NCBI RefSeq assembly: GCF_000244975.1
Contig: NZ_CM001440.1
Coordinates: forward strand, 1,105,538 to 1,169,537
Source: Saccharomonospora cyanea NA-134
Lineage (GTDB): Bacteria; Actinomycetota; Actinomycetes; Mycobacteriales; Pseudonocardiaceae
Direction of reading: 5' to 3'
DNA length: 64,000 nucleotides
The notes under the pieces are model-generated. The model was not told the origin of the DNA. It did no database searches and saw only the letters and a list, made by a program, of their open reading frames with translations. Every line of letters starts with the position of its first letter. Positions within the stretch are counted from its first letter, which is position 1. A program made the translations under genes and the position numbers. Below, piece by piece: positions 17,125 through 26,530 of this stretch.

Positions 17125-18330
17125 CTACGGTGTGTCGGGGGTGGTGACCCGCAGGCGGGTCAGGGCTTGCGGGTGCGGTTCGGGGAGCGTCAACGGACCT
17201 GCCCCCGGCGTGATCGTGCCGAGCAGGCGAGGTCCTGCCGAGCCCGTCGCGCTCGGCACGTTGGCGGGGATTCCGTTCCAGGTCAGCCAGCCGAGCAGCG
17301 CGGTGAGGTACGCCTCCTTGGCGTCGGACGGCAGACCGTTCTCGTCGCTCGGCACCACGGTGACGCGGCTCCGCAGCGCGGTCACGAGGGCGGGATTGCG
17401 CAGGCCGCCGCCGGAGGCCACGACGGTGCGGACGCCGTGACGTTCGCACTCCGCGGCCACCGTCGCCGCCGTCAGTTCGGTCAGCGTGGCGAGCAGGTCG
17501 GGGCCGTCGATCGGAGCCAGTCCCTCGGTGGCCTGCCGGAGGTAGGCGGCGTGGAAGTACTCCTTGCCGGTCGACTTCGGGGGTTCGCTGGAATAGTACG
17601 GATCGGCCAGCAGCCGCGACAGCAGGTCCTGCCTCACCCTTCCCCGGGAGGCGAGCGCTCCGTCGAGGTCGCTGTGCTGGGCGCCGCCGGTCACCTCGGC
17701 GGCCGCGATGTCCAGCAGCGCGTTGCCCGGCCCCGTGTCGTAGGCGAGTACCGAGCCGTCCGGGTGCACCACGGTGAGGTTCGCGATGCCGCCGATGTTG
17801 AGCGCGCCCACGGGTCCGCCCTCACGTTCCGCGTCCGCGCGCAGCCACAGCGCGTCCAGTGTGCTCGCGAGCGGCGCGCCGTGCCCTCCCGCCGCGACGT
17901 CGCGCACCCGCAGGTCCGCCACGACGGGGAGTCCGGTGCGTTCGGCGATCCAGGCGGGCTGGCCGACTTGCAGCGTGCCCTCGACGTGGCCCTGCTCGAC
18001 CCAGTGGAACACGGTCTGGCCGAGTGACGCGACGAGGTCGGCGCGGCCGCCCGCGATCTCGGTGACGGCGCGTCCGGCGGCGTCGGCGAACGCCTGACCC
18101 ACCCGCGTGTCCAGCTTGGTGAGTTGTTCGGCGCTGCATCCGCCGGGAGGCAGCGCGGCGAGAAGGTCACGCCGCAGTCGCTCCGGGTAGGGCAGTTCCC
18201 GGTGACCGAGCGGGGTCAGGGTGAGTTCGTCGCCGTCGACACGGAACGAGGCGACCGCCACGTCGATGCCGTCCACCGACGTTCCGGAGAGGAGCCCCAC
18301 GACTCGGAGCTCGGACTTGCTTTCTACCAC
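17125..18330 (-). CDS. anmK: Anhydro-N-acetylmuramic acid kinase
   Basis: A 401-residue AnmK, which opens the 1,6-anhydro ring and phosphorylates anhMurNAc to MurNAc-6-phosphate in peptidoglycan recycling. Near the N-terminus VVGLLSGTSVDGIDVAVA gives the ATP-binding MSGTSxDGxD motif; GALNIGGIANLTV, YDTGPGNALLD and VVASGGGLRNP follow in order. GTG 18330 is the likely start. No murQ etherase gene lies in the window. A dre-like DasR site overlaps the translation-initiation region, indicating control by amino-sugar status. Confidence 0.93.
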   Translation of the reverse strand: MVESKSELRVVGLLSGTSVDGIDVAVASFRVDGDELTLTPLGHRELPYPERLRRDLLAALPPGGCSAEQLTKLDTRVGQAFADAAGRAVTEIAGGRADLVASLGQTVFHWVEQGHVEGTLQVGQPAWIAERTGLPVVADLRVRDVAAGGHGAPLASTLDALWLRADAEREGGPVGALNIGGIANLTVVHPDGSVLAYDTGPGNALLDIAAAEVTGGAQHSDLDGALASRGRVRQDLLSRLLADPYYSSEPPKSTGKEYFHAAYLRQATEGLAPIDGPDLLATLTELTAATVAAECERHGVRTVVASGGGLRNPALVTALRSRVTVVPSDENGLPSDAKEAYLTALLGWLTWNGIPANVPSATGSAGPRLLGTITPGAGPLTLPEPHPQALTRLRVTTPDTP

Positions 18331-18335
18331 GGTGG

Positions 18336-18347
18336 TGGTCTAGTCCA
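18336..18347. promoter_or_regulatory. DasR-type dre site upstream of anmK
   Basis: TGGTCTAGTCCA matches the dre consensus core TGGTCTAGACCA at 11 of 12 positions. dre sites bind DasR, the GntR-family regulator released by glucosamine-6-phosphate (established in Streptomyces). It ends 5 bp before the anmK start codon, so bound repressor would block transcription of anmK and the symporter. DasR itself is not encoded in the window. The remaining 18348-18640 stretch up to ftsY shows an AT-rich patch near 18383-18420 (a likely anmK promoter) and otherwise nothing I can name. Confidence 0.65.
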
Positions 18348-18650
18348 GGGTGGCCGCGGACGCAAGACGTTCGGTGAAGGATTGTCCAAAAAGATGTCGC
18401 AGAGGTTGTGTTTTGACTAACTCGCTGTTCGCCTCTCGTGACGTTCCGCAGAAAGACGATCTTTACGCGATCGGATGACGACCCGGCGTGGCCATCGCTG
18501 CCGCGGGGTACGCCCACGCCGGAGAGCGGCAGGCCGTGCCCGCCCGCGTCGGCTCGGTCGGCGACCGCGCTCGGTGACGGCCGATGCGCTGGGCCGTTCG
18601 GCCCTGGGGGCGCACTGCTGGCGACGTCGCCGAGTGGGAGGATGGCAAGC

Positions 18651-20171
18651 GTGTCGAACACCTGGCTGTGGATCATCGTCATCGCGGCCGTCGTGCTTCT
18701 GGTCGCACTGGTGGCCGGGCTGACGATCGCACGCAAGCGCCGCATCAGTCTCGAGCGCCGCAGGGAAGTGGAACGCCCCAAGGGCGGCGGCTACCAGGCC
18801 GGTGGTGGTATCGCGCTGGCACCGGGCGGGGAGAGGGAACCCGCCCCGCCCGAGCCGCCCCCGCATCCGGTGTCCGAACGCACCGAGACCGACGGCGAGC
18901 CCGGCGTGGGCGAGGACGCCGCCGTGCCCAGGGACGCGCCGCGCCGTGACATCGTCGACGTGGTCCTGCCCGAGCGGACTCGCGAGGCCGTGCCCGAGCC
19001 ACGCCGTGAACCCGAGAAACCCGTCGTCGAACCCGAGGTGGACACCACGGTCGAGCCCGGCGTGGCCGGGGCGACGCGGGCGCCGGAGGTCCCCGAGACC
19101 GTCGAGCCGGGCGTGGACGAGGCGACGCGGGCCCCCGAGACCGTCGAACCCGAGGTCGTGCCCACTCCGCCGGAGGCGGAACCCGAGCCCGCCCCCGAAC
19201 CGGTTCCCGAGGCTCCGGTCGAGCCGAAGGAAGAGGTCGCTCCCGCCGCCGGGCGGATCGAGCGGCTGCGCGGCAGGCTGTCCAAGTCGCGGTCCGCGCT
19301 CGGCCAGAGCCTGCTGGGCCTGCTCGGCGCAGGTGACCTCGACGAGGACTCGTGGCAGGACGTCGAGGACACCCTGCTGATCGCCGACCTCGGCGCGGCG
19401 ACCACCACCGAGATCGTGGAGACCCTGCGCACCGAGCTGTCCGCCAGGGGCGTGCGCACCTCGGAGCAGGCTCGCGCACTCCTGCAGGAAGTCCTCGTGA
19501 ACGCCCTCGGCCGCGACTCCGACCGCGCGGTGCGCGCACTGCCGCACACGGTCGACGGTGCGAAGCAGCCCGCCGTCGTCCTGGTCGCGGGCGTCAACGG
19601 CACCGGCAAGACCACCACCACCGGCAAGCTCGCCCGTGTGCTGGTCGCCCAGGACCACAAGGTGGTGCTGGGTGCGGCCGACACGTTCCGCGCCGCCGCC
19701 GCCGAACAGCTCCAGACGTGGTCGGAACGCGTCGGTGCCGAGGTCGTGCGCGGCAAGGAGGGCGCCGACCCCGCGTCGGTGGCCTTCGACGCCGTCAAGC
19801 GCGGCATCGACAGCGGCGTGGACGCCGTGCTCATCGACACCGCGGGACGGCTGCACACCAAGACCGGCCTGATGGACGAGCTCGGCAAGGTCAAGCGCGT
19901 GGTGGAGAAGCAGGCCAAGGTGGACGAGGTCCTCCTGGTCCTCGACGCCACGACCGGGCAGAACGGCCTCGCGCAGGCCCGCGTGTTCTCCGAGGTCGTG
20001 GACGTCACCGGCATCGTGCTCACCAAGCTGGACGGCACCGCCAAGGGCGGCATCGTCTTCCAGGTGCAGCGCGAACTCGGTGTCCCGGTGAAGCTGGTCG
20101 GCCTCGGTGAGGGACCTGACGACCTCGCCCCGTTCGAACCGGAGGCGTTCGTCGACGCGCTGCTGGCGTAG
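18651..20171 (+). CDS. ftsY: Signal recognition particle receptor FtsY
   Basis: A 506-residue SRP receptor GTPase that docks ribosome-SRP complexes at the membrane. A transmembrane helix opens the protein (WLWIIVIAAVVLLVALVAGL), as in other actinobacteria. A Pro/Glu-rich linker of about 150 residues contains an internal duplication (VEPGVAGATRAPEVPETVEP, then VEPGVDEATRAPETVEP). The NG domain starts near 200: G1 GVNGTGKTTTTGK at about 314, DTAGRLHTK, and TKLDGTAKGG. I chose GTG 18651 because GGGAGG at 18636-18641 is properly spaced from it, whereas the ATG at 18642 directly abuts that site. Confidence 0.96.
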   Translation: MSNTWLWIIVIAAVVLLVALVAGLTIARKRRISLERRREVERPKGGGYQAGGGIALAPGGEREPAPPEPPPHPVSERTETDGEPGVGEDAAVPRDAPRRDIVDVVLPERTREAVPEPRREPEKPVVEPEVDTTVEPGVAGATRAPEVPETVEPGVDEATRAPETVEPEVVPTPPEAEPEPAPEPVPEAPVEPKEEVAPAAGRIERLRGRLSKSRSALGQSLLGLLGAGDLDEDSWQDVEDTLLIADLGAATTTEIVETLRTELSARGVRTSEQARALLQEVLVNALGRDSDRAVRALPHTVDGAKQPAVVLVAGVNGTGKTTTTGKLARVLVAQDHKVVLGAADTFRAAAAEQLQTWSERVGAEVVRGKEGADPASVAFDAVKRGIDSGVDAVLIDTAGRLHTKTGLMDELGKVKRVVEKQAKVDEVLLVLDATTGQNGLAQARVFSEVVDVTGIVLTKLDGTAKGGIVFQVQRELGVPVKLVGLGEGPDDLAPFEPEAFVDALLA

Positions 20172-20190
20172 TCGGGAGAGCACGACGAGA

Positions 20191-20223
20191 GGCCACCGCC
20201 CGCACCGGATGCGGGTGGTGGCC
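20191..20223. terminator. Bidirectional terminator between ftsY and the LCP gene
   Basis: GGCCACCGCCCGCA (20191-20204) pairs with TGCGGGTGGTGGCC (20210-20223) over 14 positions with one G-T wobble and a 5-nt loop. It lies 19 bp after the ftsY stop and can serve the convergent gene on the minus strand as well. Confidence 0.8.
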
Positions 20224-20229
20224 TTCGTC

Positions 20230-20269
20230 GTGTCGCAGTGTCGCAGTGTCGCCGTATCGCCGTGTCGCC
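20230..20269 (+). repeat. Five tandem 8-bp repeats next to the LCP gene stop
   Basis: GTGTCGCA, GTGTCGCA, GTGTCGCC, GTATCGCC and GTGTCGCC follow each other without gaps, ending at the stop codon of the minus-strand LCP gene. Copy number could vary between strains; a change would extend only the 3' untranslated region. Confidence 0.85.
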
Positions 20270-21340
20270 TCAGTACACGCAGCGTGGCCCGGCGTCGGGG
20301 AGTTGCTTTCCGGCACCGTCCTCGGGAGCCTGCCCGTCGAGGAAGGGGCCGACGAACTCGCGGACCTTCGCCTCGTCGACCTCGAGCACGAAGGAGTCGC
20401 CGGGGGACGACTTGGCGCCGCCGACCGGGATGGTCGCGGTCGCCAGCTTCGGCCGGTCCCACGTGGCGAGCTGCTCGGCCAGGCCCAGCACGTCGAGCTC
20501 CGGGTCCGTCCGGACGTGCCCGGCGAGTGCTTCGGCCACCTTCGAGAAGCCGTCCCCGCGCGCGTTGCCGACGGAGTCGAACAGTGACTGGGCGAAGACC
20601 TGAAGGCGGACCATGCGGTCGAGGTCGCCTCGGGGAAGGTTCCGTCGTTGCCGCAGGAACGCGAGCGCCTGCTCGCCGGACAGCGTCTGCCTGCCGGCCT
20701 CCAGGTCTGCGCCCGACGTCGGGTCATGCTGGGCCTCGCGCACGCATACCTCGACACCACCGACCGCCGTGGCCACCGCGCCGACGGCGTCGGTGTCCAC
20801 CAGCACGTAGTGGTCGGCGGCCTCACCGGTGAGCTGCGCGACGGTGTCCACGAGCAGCGTGGCGCCCTGGTGGTCGGCGTCTCGCTCGCTGCGTCCCGCG
20901 TCGAGCGCGGCCTGGCGGCCGAGCTGGTAGGCGCTGTTCAGCGGGTGTTGCCCGTGACCGGGAACCGTGACCCCCGCGTCCCGCGGTAGCGAGACCACGG
21001 AAGCACCGTCGGGGCGCACGCGCGCCAGCAGGATCGCGTCGGGATGCCCGGCGCCGTCCATGCCCGCGATCACCAGGGTGCGCTCGTCGACCGACTGCGA
21101 GGTCGCAGGTGTGGTGGCCTGCTCGGACGGGTCCGTGCCCAGCAACCGGGGCGTGATCACGGCGGCGATCGCGACGGCGACCACGGCCGCCGCCGCCAGG
21201 ACCACAGCGGGTCTGCGCCGGAGCGCGGGCCGGGGACCCCGTTGGGACAACCGGGTCCTCACCACGCTCGGGTCGACGGCCCGGCCCGCCTCGTGGGCGA
21301 GGGCCTCTCGGATCAGAGATTCGGTGCGGTCGCCGGTCAT
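20270..21340 (-). CDS. LCP-domain membrane protein co-translated with a sigma factor
   Basis: A 356-residue protein with a cytoplasmic start of about 43 residues (MTGDRTESLIREALAHEAGR), one transmembrane helix (PAVVLAAAAVVAVAIAAVI), and an outside LytR-CpsA-Psr domain. LCP landmarks are SLPRDAGVTVPGHGQHPLNSAY, HYVLVDTDAVGAVATAVGGV and RNLPRGDLDRMVRLQVF, so the Arg residues used for pyrophosphate binding seem kept. LCP enzymes attach glycopolymers to peptidoglycan. Its ATG overlaps the sigma gene stop (ATGA), and the short cytoplasmic region is placed as an anti-sigma segment would be; that regulatory role is inference. Confidence 0.8.
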   Translation of the reverse strand: MTGDRTESLIREALAHEAGRAVDPSVVRTRLSQRGPRPALRRRPAVVLAAAAVVAVAIAAVITPRLLGTDPSEQATTPATSQSVDERTLVIAGMDGAGHPDAILLARVRPDGASVVSLPRDAGVTVPGHGQHPLNSAYQLGRQAALDAGRSERDADHQGATLLVDTVAQLTGEAADHYVLVDTDAVGAVATAVGGVEVCVREAQHDPTSGADLEAGRQTLSGEQALAFLRQRRNLPRGDLDRMVRLQVFAQSLFDSVGNARGDGFSKVAEALAGHVRTDPELDVLGLAEQLATWDRPKLATATIPVGGAKSSPGDSFVLEVDEAKVREFVGPFLDGQAPEDGAGKQLPDAGPRCVY

Positions 21341-21888
21341 GCCAGAACCCCCTTCACGGACCCGGTGCGGCCGGTACGAGCGGCCTCGGCCGCGCGCAGA
21401 GCGGACAGCGCGCGCGAGATGTGGCTGCGGACGGTGCTCTCGCCGCAGCCCAGGGCCTCGGCGATCTCGGCATAGGTGAGGTTCTCGTAGTAGCGCAGCA
21501 CGAGCGCGGCACGCTGTTTGCGCGGTAGCGTCGCGATCCGGGCGCGCATGGCGTCCCGCTCGGCGTAGTGCGCGGCGTGGTCGGCCACCGGGGTCGTCAG
21601 CACCTCCAGCGCTTCGTGGGTGGCCGCGACGTGCCGGGCGGCCCGCCGACGCCGCCACGAGAGGTACTCGTTGGTCACCATGCGACGTACGTAGGCGTCC
21701 GGCGCATGGAGGGTGGAGACGCGGTCCCACCGTCGCTGCGCGCGCAGCAGGACGTCCTGGACGACGTCCTGTGCCAGGTGCGGGTCGCAGGTCAGCGCCG
21801 TGGCGTAACGCAGTAGGCGATCGAGTCGCTGTCGTACGAAGTCGTCGAAGCGGTCCGGTACCGCTTCGCTCCGGGTCGGATCAGTCAC
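21337..21888 (-). CDS. RNA polymerase sigma-70 factor, SigE/ECF type
   Basis: A 183-residue ECF sigma factor. Region 2 spans about residues 15-80 (YATALTCDPHLAQDVVQDVLL, then YVRRMVTNEYLSWRRR) and region 4 spans about 115-165 (ATLPRKQRAALVLRYYENLTYAEIAEAL, in part, then STVRSHISRALSALR). It resembles the SigE subfamily frequent in actinobacteria. GTG 21888 is the start. It is translationally coupled to the LCP-domain protein downstream, its likely partner. The 56-bp upstream gap separates it from the IclR gene, which runs the same way. Confidence 0.9.
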   Translation of the reverse strand: MTDPTRSEAVPDRFDDFVRQRLDRLLRYATALTCDPHLAQDVVQDVLLRAQRRWDRVSTLHAPDAYVRRMVTNEYLSWRRRRAARHVAATHEALEVLTTPVADHAAHYAERDAMRARIATLPRKQRAALVLRYYENLTYAEIAEALGCGESTVRSHISRALSALRAAEAARTGRTGSVKGVLA

Positions 21889-21944
21889 AAGCCTGCAACG
21901 TCACGACACCCCGGTTTGTTGAGCCACCGACCCGAATTGCCGCC

Positions 21945-22721
21945 TCACTCGACGGGTTGGCGTGTGGCCAGCTGCTCCGACAGGCGCTTGGCGGTGCGCT
22001 GCACGGCGGGGGCGATGCGCCGCACCGCCTCGTCGGTCAGCCTCCCCTCGGGACCCGACACCGACACGGCGGTGGGTGAGGGGGCGCCGGGCACGGCCAC
22101 CGCGATGCAGCGCACGCCCAGTTCCTGTTCGCTCTCGTCGAGCGAGTAGCCGAGCTCGGCGATGTCGGCGAGGTGGTCGAGGAAGGTGTCGACGTCGGTG
22201 TGCGTGTGGTCGGTGTAGGACGGCATTCCGGTGCGTTCCAGCAGAGCCCGCACGTCGTCGGGGTCGAAGCTCGCCAGCATGGCCTTGCCGACGCCGGTGC
22301 CGTGGGGGAGGAGCCTGCGCCCGACCTCGGTGAACATCCGCATGGAGTGCCGCTGGGAGGCGACCTGTGCGACGTAGACGACCTCGTCGCGTTCGAGCAC
22401 GGCCAGGTTGGCGGTCTCGCCCACCTCGTCGACGAGTTCGGCCAGCAGCGGCCTCGCCCACGTGCCGAACTGCAGGCTCGCGTTCTCGCCGAGCCGGATG
22501 AGCCGCGCGCCGAGGGCGTAGCGGCGGTTGGTGTTCTGCCGCACGTAGCCGAGCGTGACGAGGGTGCGGATCAGCCGGTGGATCGTGGGCATGGGCAGCC
22601 CCGACGAGGCCGCCAGTTCCGACAGACTCGCCTCCCCGCCGGTGTCCGCGAGCCGTTCCAGCAGTTCGAACGCGCGCTGGAGCGACTGCACGCCTCCGTT
22701 ACCCGATCTGGCAGTCGCCAC
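21945..22721 (-). CDS. IclR-family regulator, probably of malate synthase
   Basis: A 258-residue protein with an N-terminal winged helix (SLQRAFELLERLADTGGEAS, then LAASSGLPMPTIHRLIRTL) and a C-terminal IclR effector domain (VGKAMLASFDPDDVRALLER, RGYSLDE-type segment GYSLDESEQELGVRCIAVAV). It is divergent from aceB with a 126-bp gap, so control of the glyoxylate shunt or a glyoxylate-producing route is likely, as for IclR in E. coli. GTG 22721 is the start. Confidence 0.9.
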   Translation of the reverse strand: MATARSGNGGVQSLQRAFELLERLADTGGEASLSELAASSGLPMPTIHRLIRTLVTLGYVRQNTNRRYALGARLIRLGENASLQFGTWARPLLAELVDEVGETANLAVLERDEVVYVAQVASQRHSMRMFTEVGRRLLPHGTGVGKAMLASFDPDDVRALLERTGMPSYTDHTHTDVDTFLDHLADIAELGYSLDESEQELGVRCIAVAVPGAPSPTAVSVSGPEGRLTDEAVRRIAPAVQRTAKRLSEQLATRQPVE

Positions 22722-22745
22722 CGGGTGACTCCTCTCCCGTTGATG

Positions 22746-22760
22746 TTCCGCAATGTAGAA
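22746..22760. promoter_or_regulatory. Candidate IclR operator in the iclR-aceB gap
   Basis: TTCCGCAATGTAGAA is an imperfect 15-bp palindrome of the TTC...GAA form seen in IclR/AllR sites. It lies 25 bp before the IclR start and 87 bp before aceB, beside an AT-rich stretch with TATAGT and TATACA boxes that could be the divergent promoters. Confidence 0.35.
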
Positions 22761-22847
22761 ACTATAGTCCGATATACAGAAAATCTTGACCGTGTTGATC
22801 GTGATGACTGTTCTGCAGTTCGTGTGTCCTCATGTTTGGGGTGTTCG

Positions 22848-24422
<1,575 letters not shown>

Positions 24423-24429
24423 CCCTCCG

Positions 24430-24470
24430 CCGTGCCCCGGCCGCGCCCGTTCGGGCGGGCCGGGGCACGG
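24430..24470. terminator. Terminator hairpin after aceB
   Basis: CCGTGCCCCGGCC (24430-24442) pairs perfectly with GGCCGGGGCACGG (24458-24470), and an inner CGCCC/GGGCG stem continues it to a GTTC tetraloop. It begins 7 bp after the aceB stop and ends 13 bp before pxpA, so it should separate the two units. Confidence 0.8.
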
Positions 24471-24483
24471 CTACCCTGTCGGT

Positions 24484-25254
24484 GTGGACGTGGTGATCGA
24501 CCTCAACAGCGACCTGGGCGAGGGCTTCGGCGCCTGGCCGCTCGGGGACGACGAAGCGCTGCTGGACGTGGTGACCAGCGCCAACGTGGCGTGCGGTTTC
24601 CACGCGGGCGATCCGAGTGTGCTACGCCGGGTCACCGAGCGCGCCGCCGAACGTGGTGTGGCGATCGGCGCGCAGGTCGGTTACCGCGACCTGGCCGGGT
24701 TCGGTCGCCGCTTCATCGACATGGACCCACACGACCTGGCCAACGACGTCATCTACCAGATCGGCGCGCTCGACGGGTTCGCCCGGGTCGCCGGCTCGGC
24801 CGTGTGCTACGTCAAGCCGCACGGCGCGCTCTACAACGCCGTGGTCTCCCACGCGGAGCAGGCCGCCGCCGTGGTGGAGGCGATCCGGCGCTACGACCCC
24901 ACCCTTCCCGTGCTGGGGCTGCCCGGCTCGGAGCTGGTGAAACAGGCCGAGGAGGCGGGTCTGGCCGTGGTGCTGGAGTCGTTCGCCGACCGCGCCTACA
25001 CCCCGGAGGGCACGTTGGTGTCGCGCCGCGAGCCGCATGCCGTGGTCCGCGATCCCGGCGAGGTCGTCGAACGCAGCGTGCGCATGGCCGTCGAGGGTGC
25101 CGTGCGCGCCGTGGACGGCAGCGTGCTGACGCTGCGCCCCCGGTCCCTGTGCGTCCACGGGGACACACCCGGTGCCGTGGACCTCGCGCGCAGGGTTCGC
25201 AAGGCGCTCGCCGATGCGGGCGTCTCGGTGAGGTCTTTCGTCGCAGTCGACTGA
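24484..25254 (+). CDS. pxpA: LamB/YcsF family protein, 5-oxoprolinase subunit A
   Basis: A 256-residue protein opening with [16 protein letters not shown], the family hallmark, followed by [29 protein letters not shown] and VKPHGALYN. PxpA works with PxpB and PxpC in ATP-dependent opening of 5-oxoproline to glutamate. Neither partner gene is adjacent, so the complex must be completed from elsewhere, or this paralog does something else. GTG 24484 is my start; GTG 24490 and 24493 are alternatives, since no ribosome-binding site decides. Confidence 0.87.
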   Translation: MDVVIDLNSDLGEGFGAWPLGDDEALLDVVTSANVACGFHAGDPSVLRRVTERAAERGVAIGAQVGYRDLAGFGRRFIDMDPHDLANDVIYQIGALDGFARVAGSAVCYVKPHGALYNAVVSHAEQAAAVVEAIRRYDPTLPVLGLPGSELVKQAEEAGLAVVLESFADRAYTPEGTLVSRREPHAVVRDPGEVVERSVRMAVEGAVRAVDGSVLTLRPRSLCVHGDTPGAVDLARRVRKALADAGVSVRSFVAVD

Positions 25255-25263
25255 GCGGGCTCC

Positions 25264-25701
25264 TCAGGCCGGGGTGAACGAGAGTCGTCGCCCCGTGAGC
25301 TGACCAGGCTGGATGCGCAGGTACTGGTCGCGGTGGCCCGGCGCCCATGGCCGGTCACGGAAGTCGGTGACCCGCACCAGCGTGTCGATGTCGGTGATGA
25401 CCGTGGCGGTGCCGAGCAGTACGACGCTCCATCCGGTGTGGCTGGTGTTGTCGATGTGGTCGACCTCGAACGCCACGACGTTGCCCGCGACCCGGCTCGC
25501 CCACGAGTCCGCCGAAGTCCTGATGATCACGTCACGGCCGTCGAGGACGTAGTTCACCGGGCGGATGGCGGGTAGCGCCTTCTCTGTGAAGACGAGCCGC
25601 CCGACGGGTTCGGTTCTCAACAGGTCGAGGCATTCGACCTCGCTGAGCTCCCGCATCTCGACCGGAGCGGTCATCGTCTTCCCGGACCGTGGCTGTGTCA
25701 C
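25264..25701 (-). CDS. Pyridoxamine 5'-phosphate oxidase-family flavin-binding protein
   Basis: A 145-residue split-barrel protein. EMRELSEVECLDLLRTEPVGRLVF, in part, then AIRPVNYVLDGRDVIIRTSAD and GWSVVLLGTATVI match the flavin/F420-binding PNPOx-like family common in actinobacteria; individual members differ widely, so the substrate is unknown. GTG 25701 has AAGGGA 9 bases upstream; ATG 25674 would shorten it by nine residues. Its stop faces pxpA convergently, 9 bp away. Confidence 0.82.
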   Translation of the reverse strand: MTQPRSGKTMTAPVEMRELSEVECLDLLRTEPVGRLVFTEKALPAIRPVNYVLDGRDVIIRTSADSWASRVAGNVVAFEVDHIDNTSHTGWSVVLLGTATVITDIDTLVRVTDFRDRPWAPGHRDQYLRIQPGQLTGRRLSFTPA

Positions 25702-25736
25702 CGGCTGTATCCCTTGTTCCGTAGCCTGCCCCGACT

Positions 25737-25753
25737 CGACGCGGTTCGCGTCG
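25737..25753. repeat. Hairpin between the FhuF-like gene and the flavoprotein gene
   Basis: CGACGCG (25737-25743), a GTT loop, and CGCGTCG (25747-25753) form a perfect 7-bp stem in the 145-bp gap between two minus-strand genes. It may terminate the rlmA-FhuF transcript. No T-run follows. Confidence 0.4.
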
Positions 25754-25846
25754 GCCGAGCCTCGTCATCGACTCTGCGTCACGAACCGCGGCTCGGAGCA
25801 GGGCACAAAGACCCGTCTGAGGTGACCCAACGACACGCCGGGCGGC

Positions 25847-26530
25847 TCAGGGGCCGAGGAGCAGACGCAGTCGTTGTTCCCGCTCGGACGGGGTTTGGCG
25901 GGGGCAGCTCACGCATTTCGCGTCCCGCGTCGCCGGAGCCTCGTAGATCAGGCAGCACGACGAGCGCCGCAACACCAGCCGATCACCCACCGTCGTGAAC
26001 CGGGGGCGCGGTGAGCCGTTCCACACGCATCCCGGTAGGTCGCGGGCGGCCCGTTCCATGTGATCGGCGAGTTCGCCGGCCAGCCGAGGTGCCGCGTCGG
26101 AGTCGCCGGTGGTGGCCGCCGCCCACAGCAGGCGGTTGGCGAGCGAGTCCACCCCCACGGCCCACAACGCGCGCGGTGACGCGCCACTGGCCTGCGCGAA
26201 CGCGGTGACGGCTGCGTCGACGGCCCGCACGAGCGCCGCGCCGAGGTCGGCGGGCTCATGGCCGAGAGTGCGGGCCGAGTGGGCGTCGAGGAACCTGCCG
26301 TCGGGGGTGACGTCGAACGTCACTGCGGCGAGCGCCGGGTCCCGTGCCACTCCCGTGTGCACCCAGGGCTCGACGGCGGGTGCGACGAGCACCGACGACG
26401 CCGAGTACCACCGGATGGTGCCCAGCACGGCGGGGGCGGCCGGGCCGTGGAGCCGCCGCGCTCGGTCGAGGTCGTCGGCCACCCACGCGGGGTCCGCGAG
26501 CGCTGTCGCGGGCAGTTCCACGCCTCTCAC
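25847..26530 (-). CDS. FhuF-like [2Fe-2S] protein
   Basis: A 227-residue protein whose only clear signature is at the C-terminus: SSCCLIYEAP, then KCVSCPR, the CCx(n)CxxC pattern that binds a [2Fe-2S] cluster in FhuF-type ferric-siderophore reductases. The N-terminal two thirds match that family only weakly. Its GTG overlaps the rlmA stop (GTGA), so the two genes are coupled. Ferric-siderophore reduction is the family function; no siderophore genes are nearby. Confidence 0.78.
   Translation of the reverse strand: MRGVELPATALADPAWVADDLDRARRLHGPAAPAVLGTIRWYSASSVLVAPAVEPWVHTGVARDPALAAVTFDVTPDGRFLDAHSARTLGHEPADLGAALVRAVDAAVTAFAQASGASPRALWAVGVDSLANRLLWAAATTGDSDAAPRLAGELADHMERAARDLPGCVWNGSPRPRFTTVGDRLVLRRSSCCLIYEAPATRDAKCVSCPRQTPSEREQRLRLLLGP

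Noticed and set aside
15655-18027. A plus-strand open frame of 790 codons across the symporter and anmK genes
   Set aside because: His/Gln/Arg-rich product without any motif, antisense to two well-supported genes.
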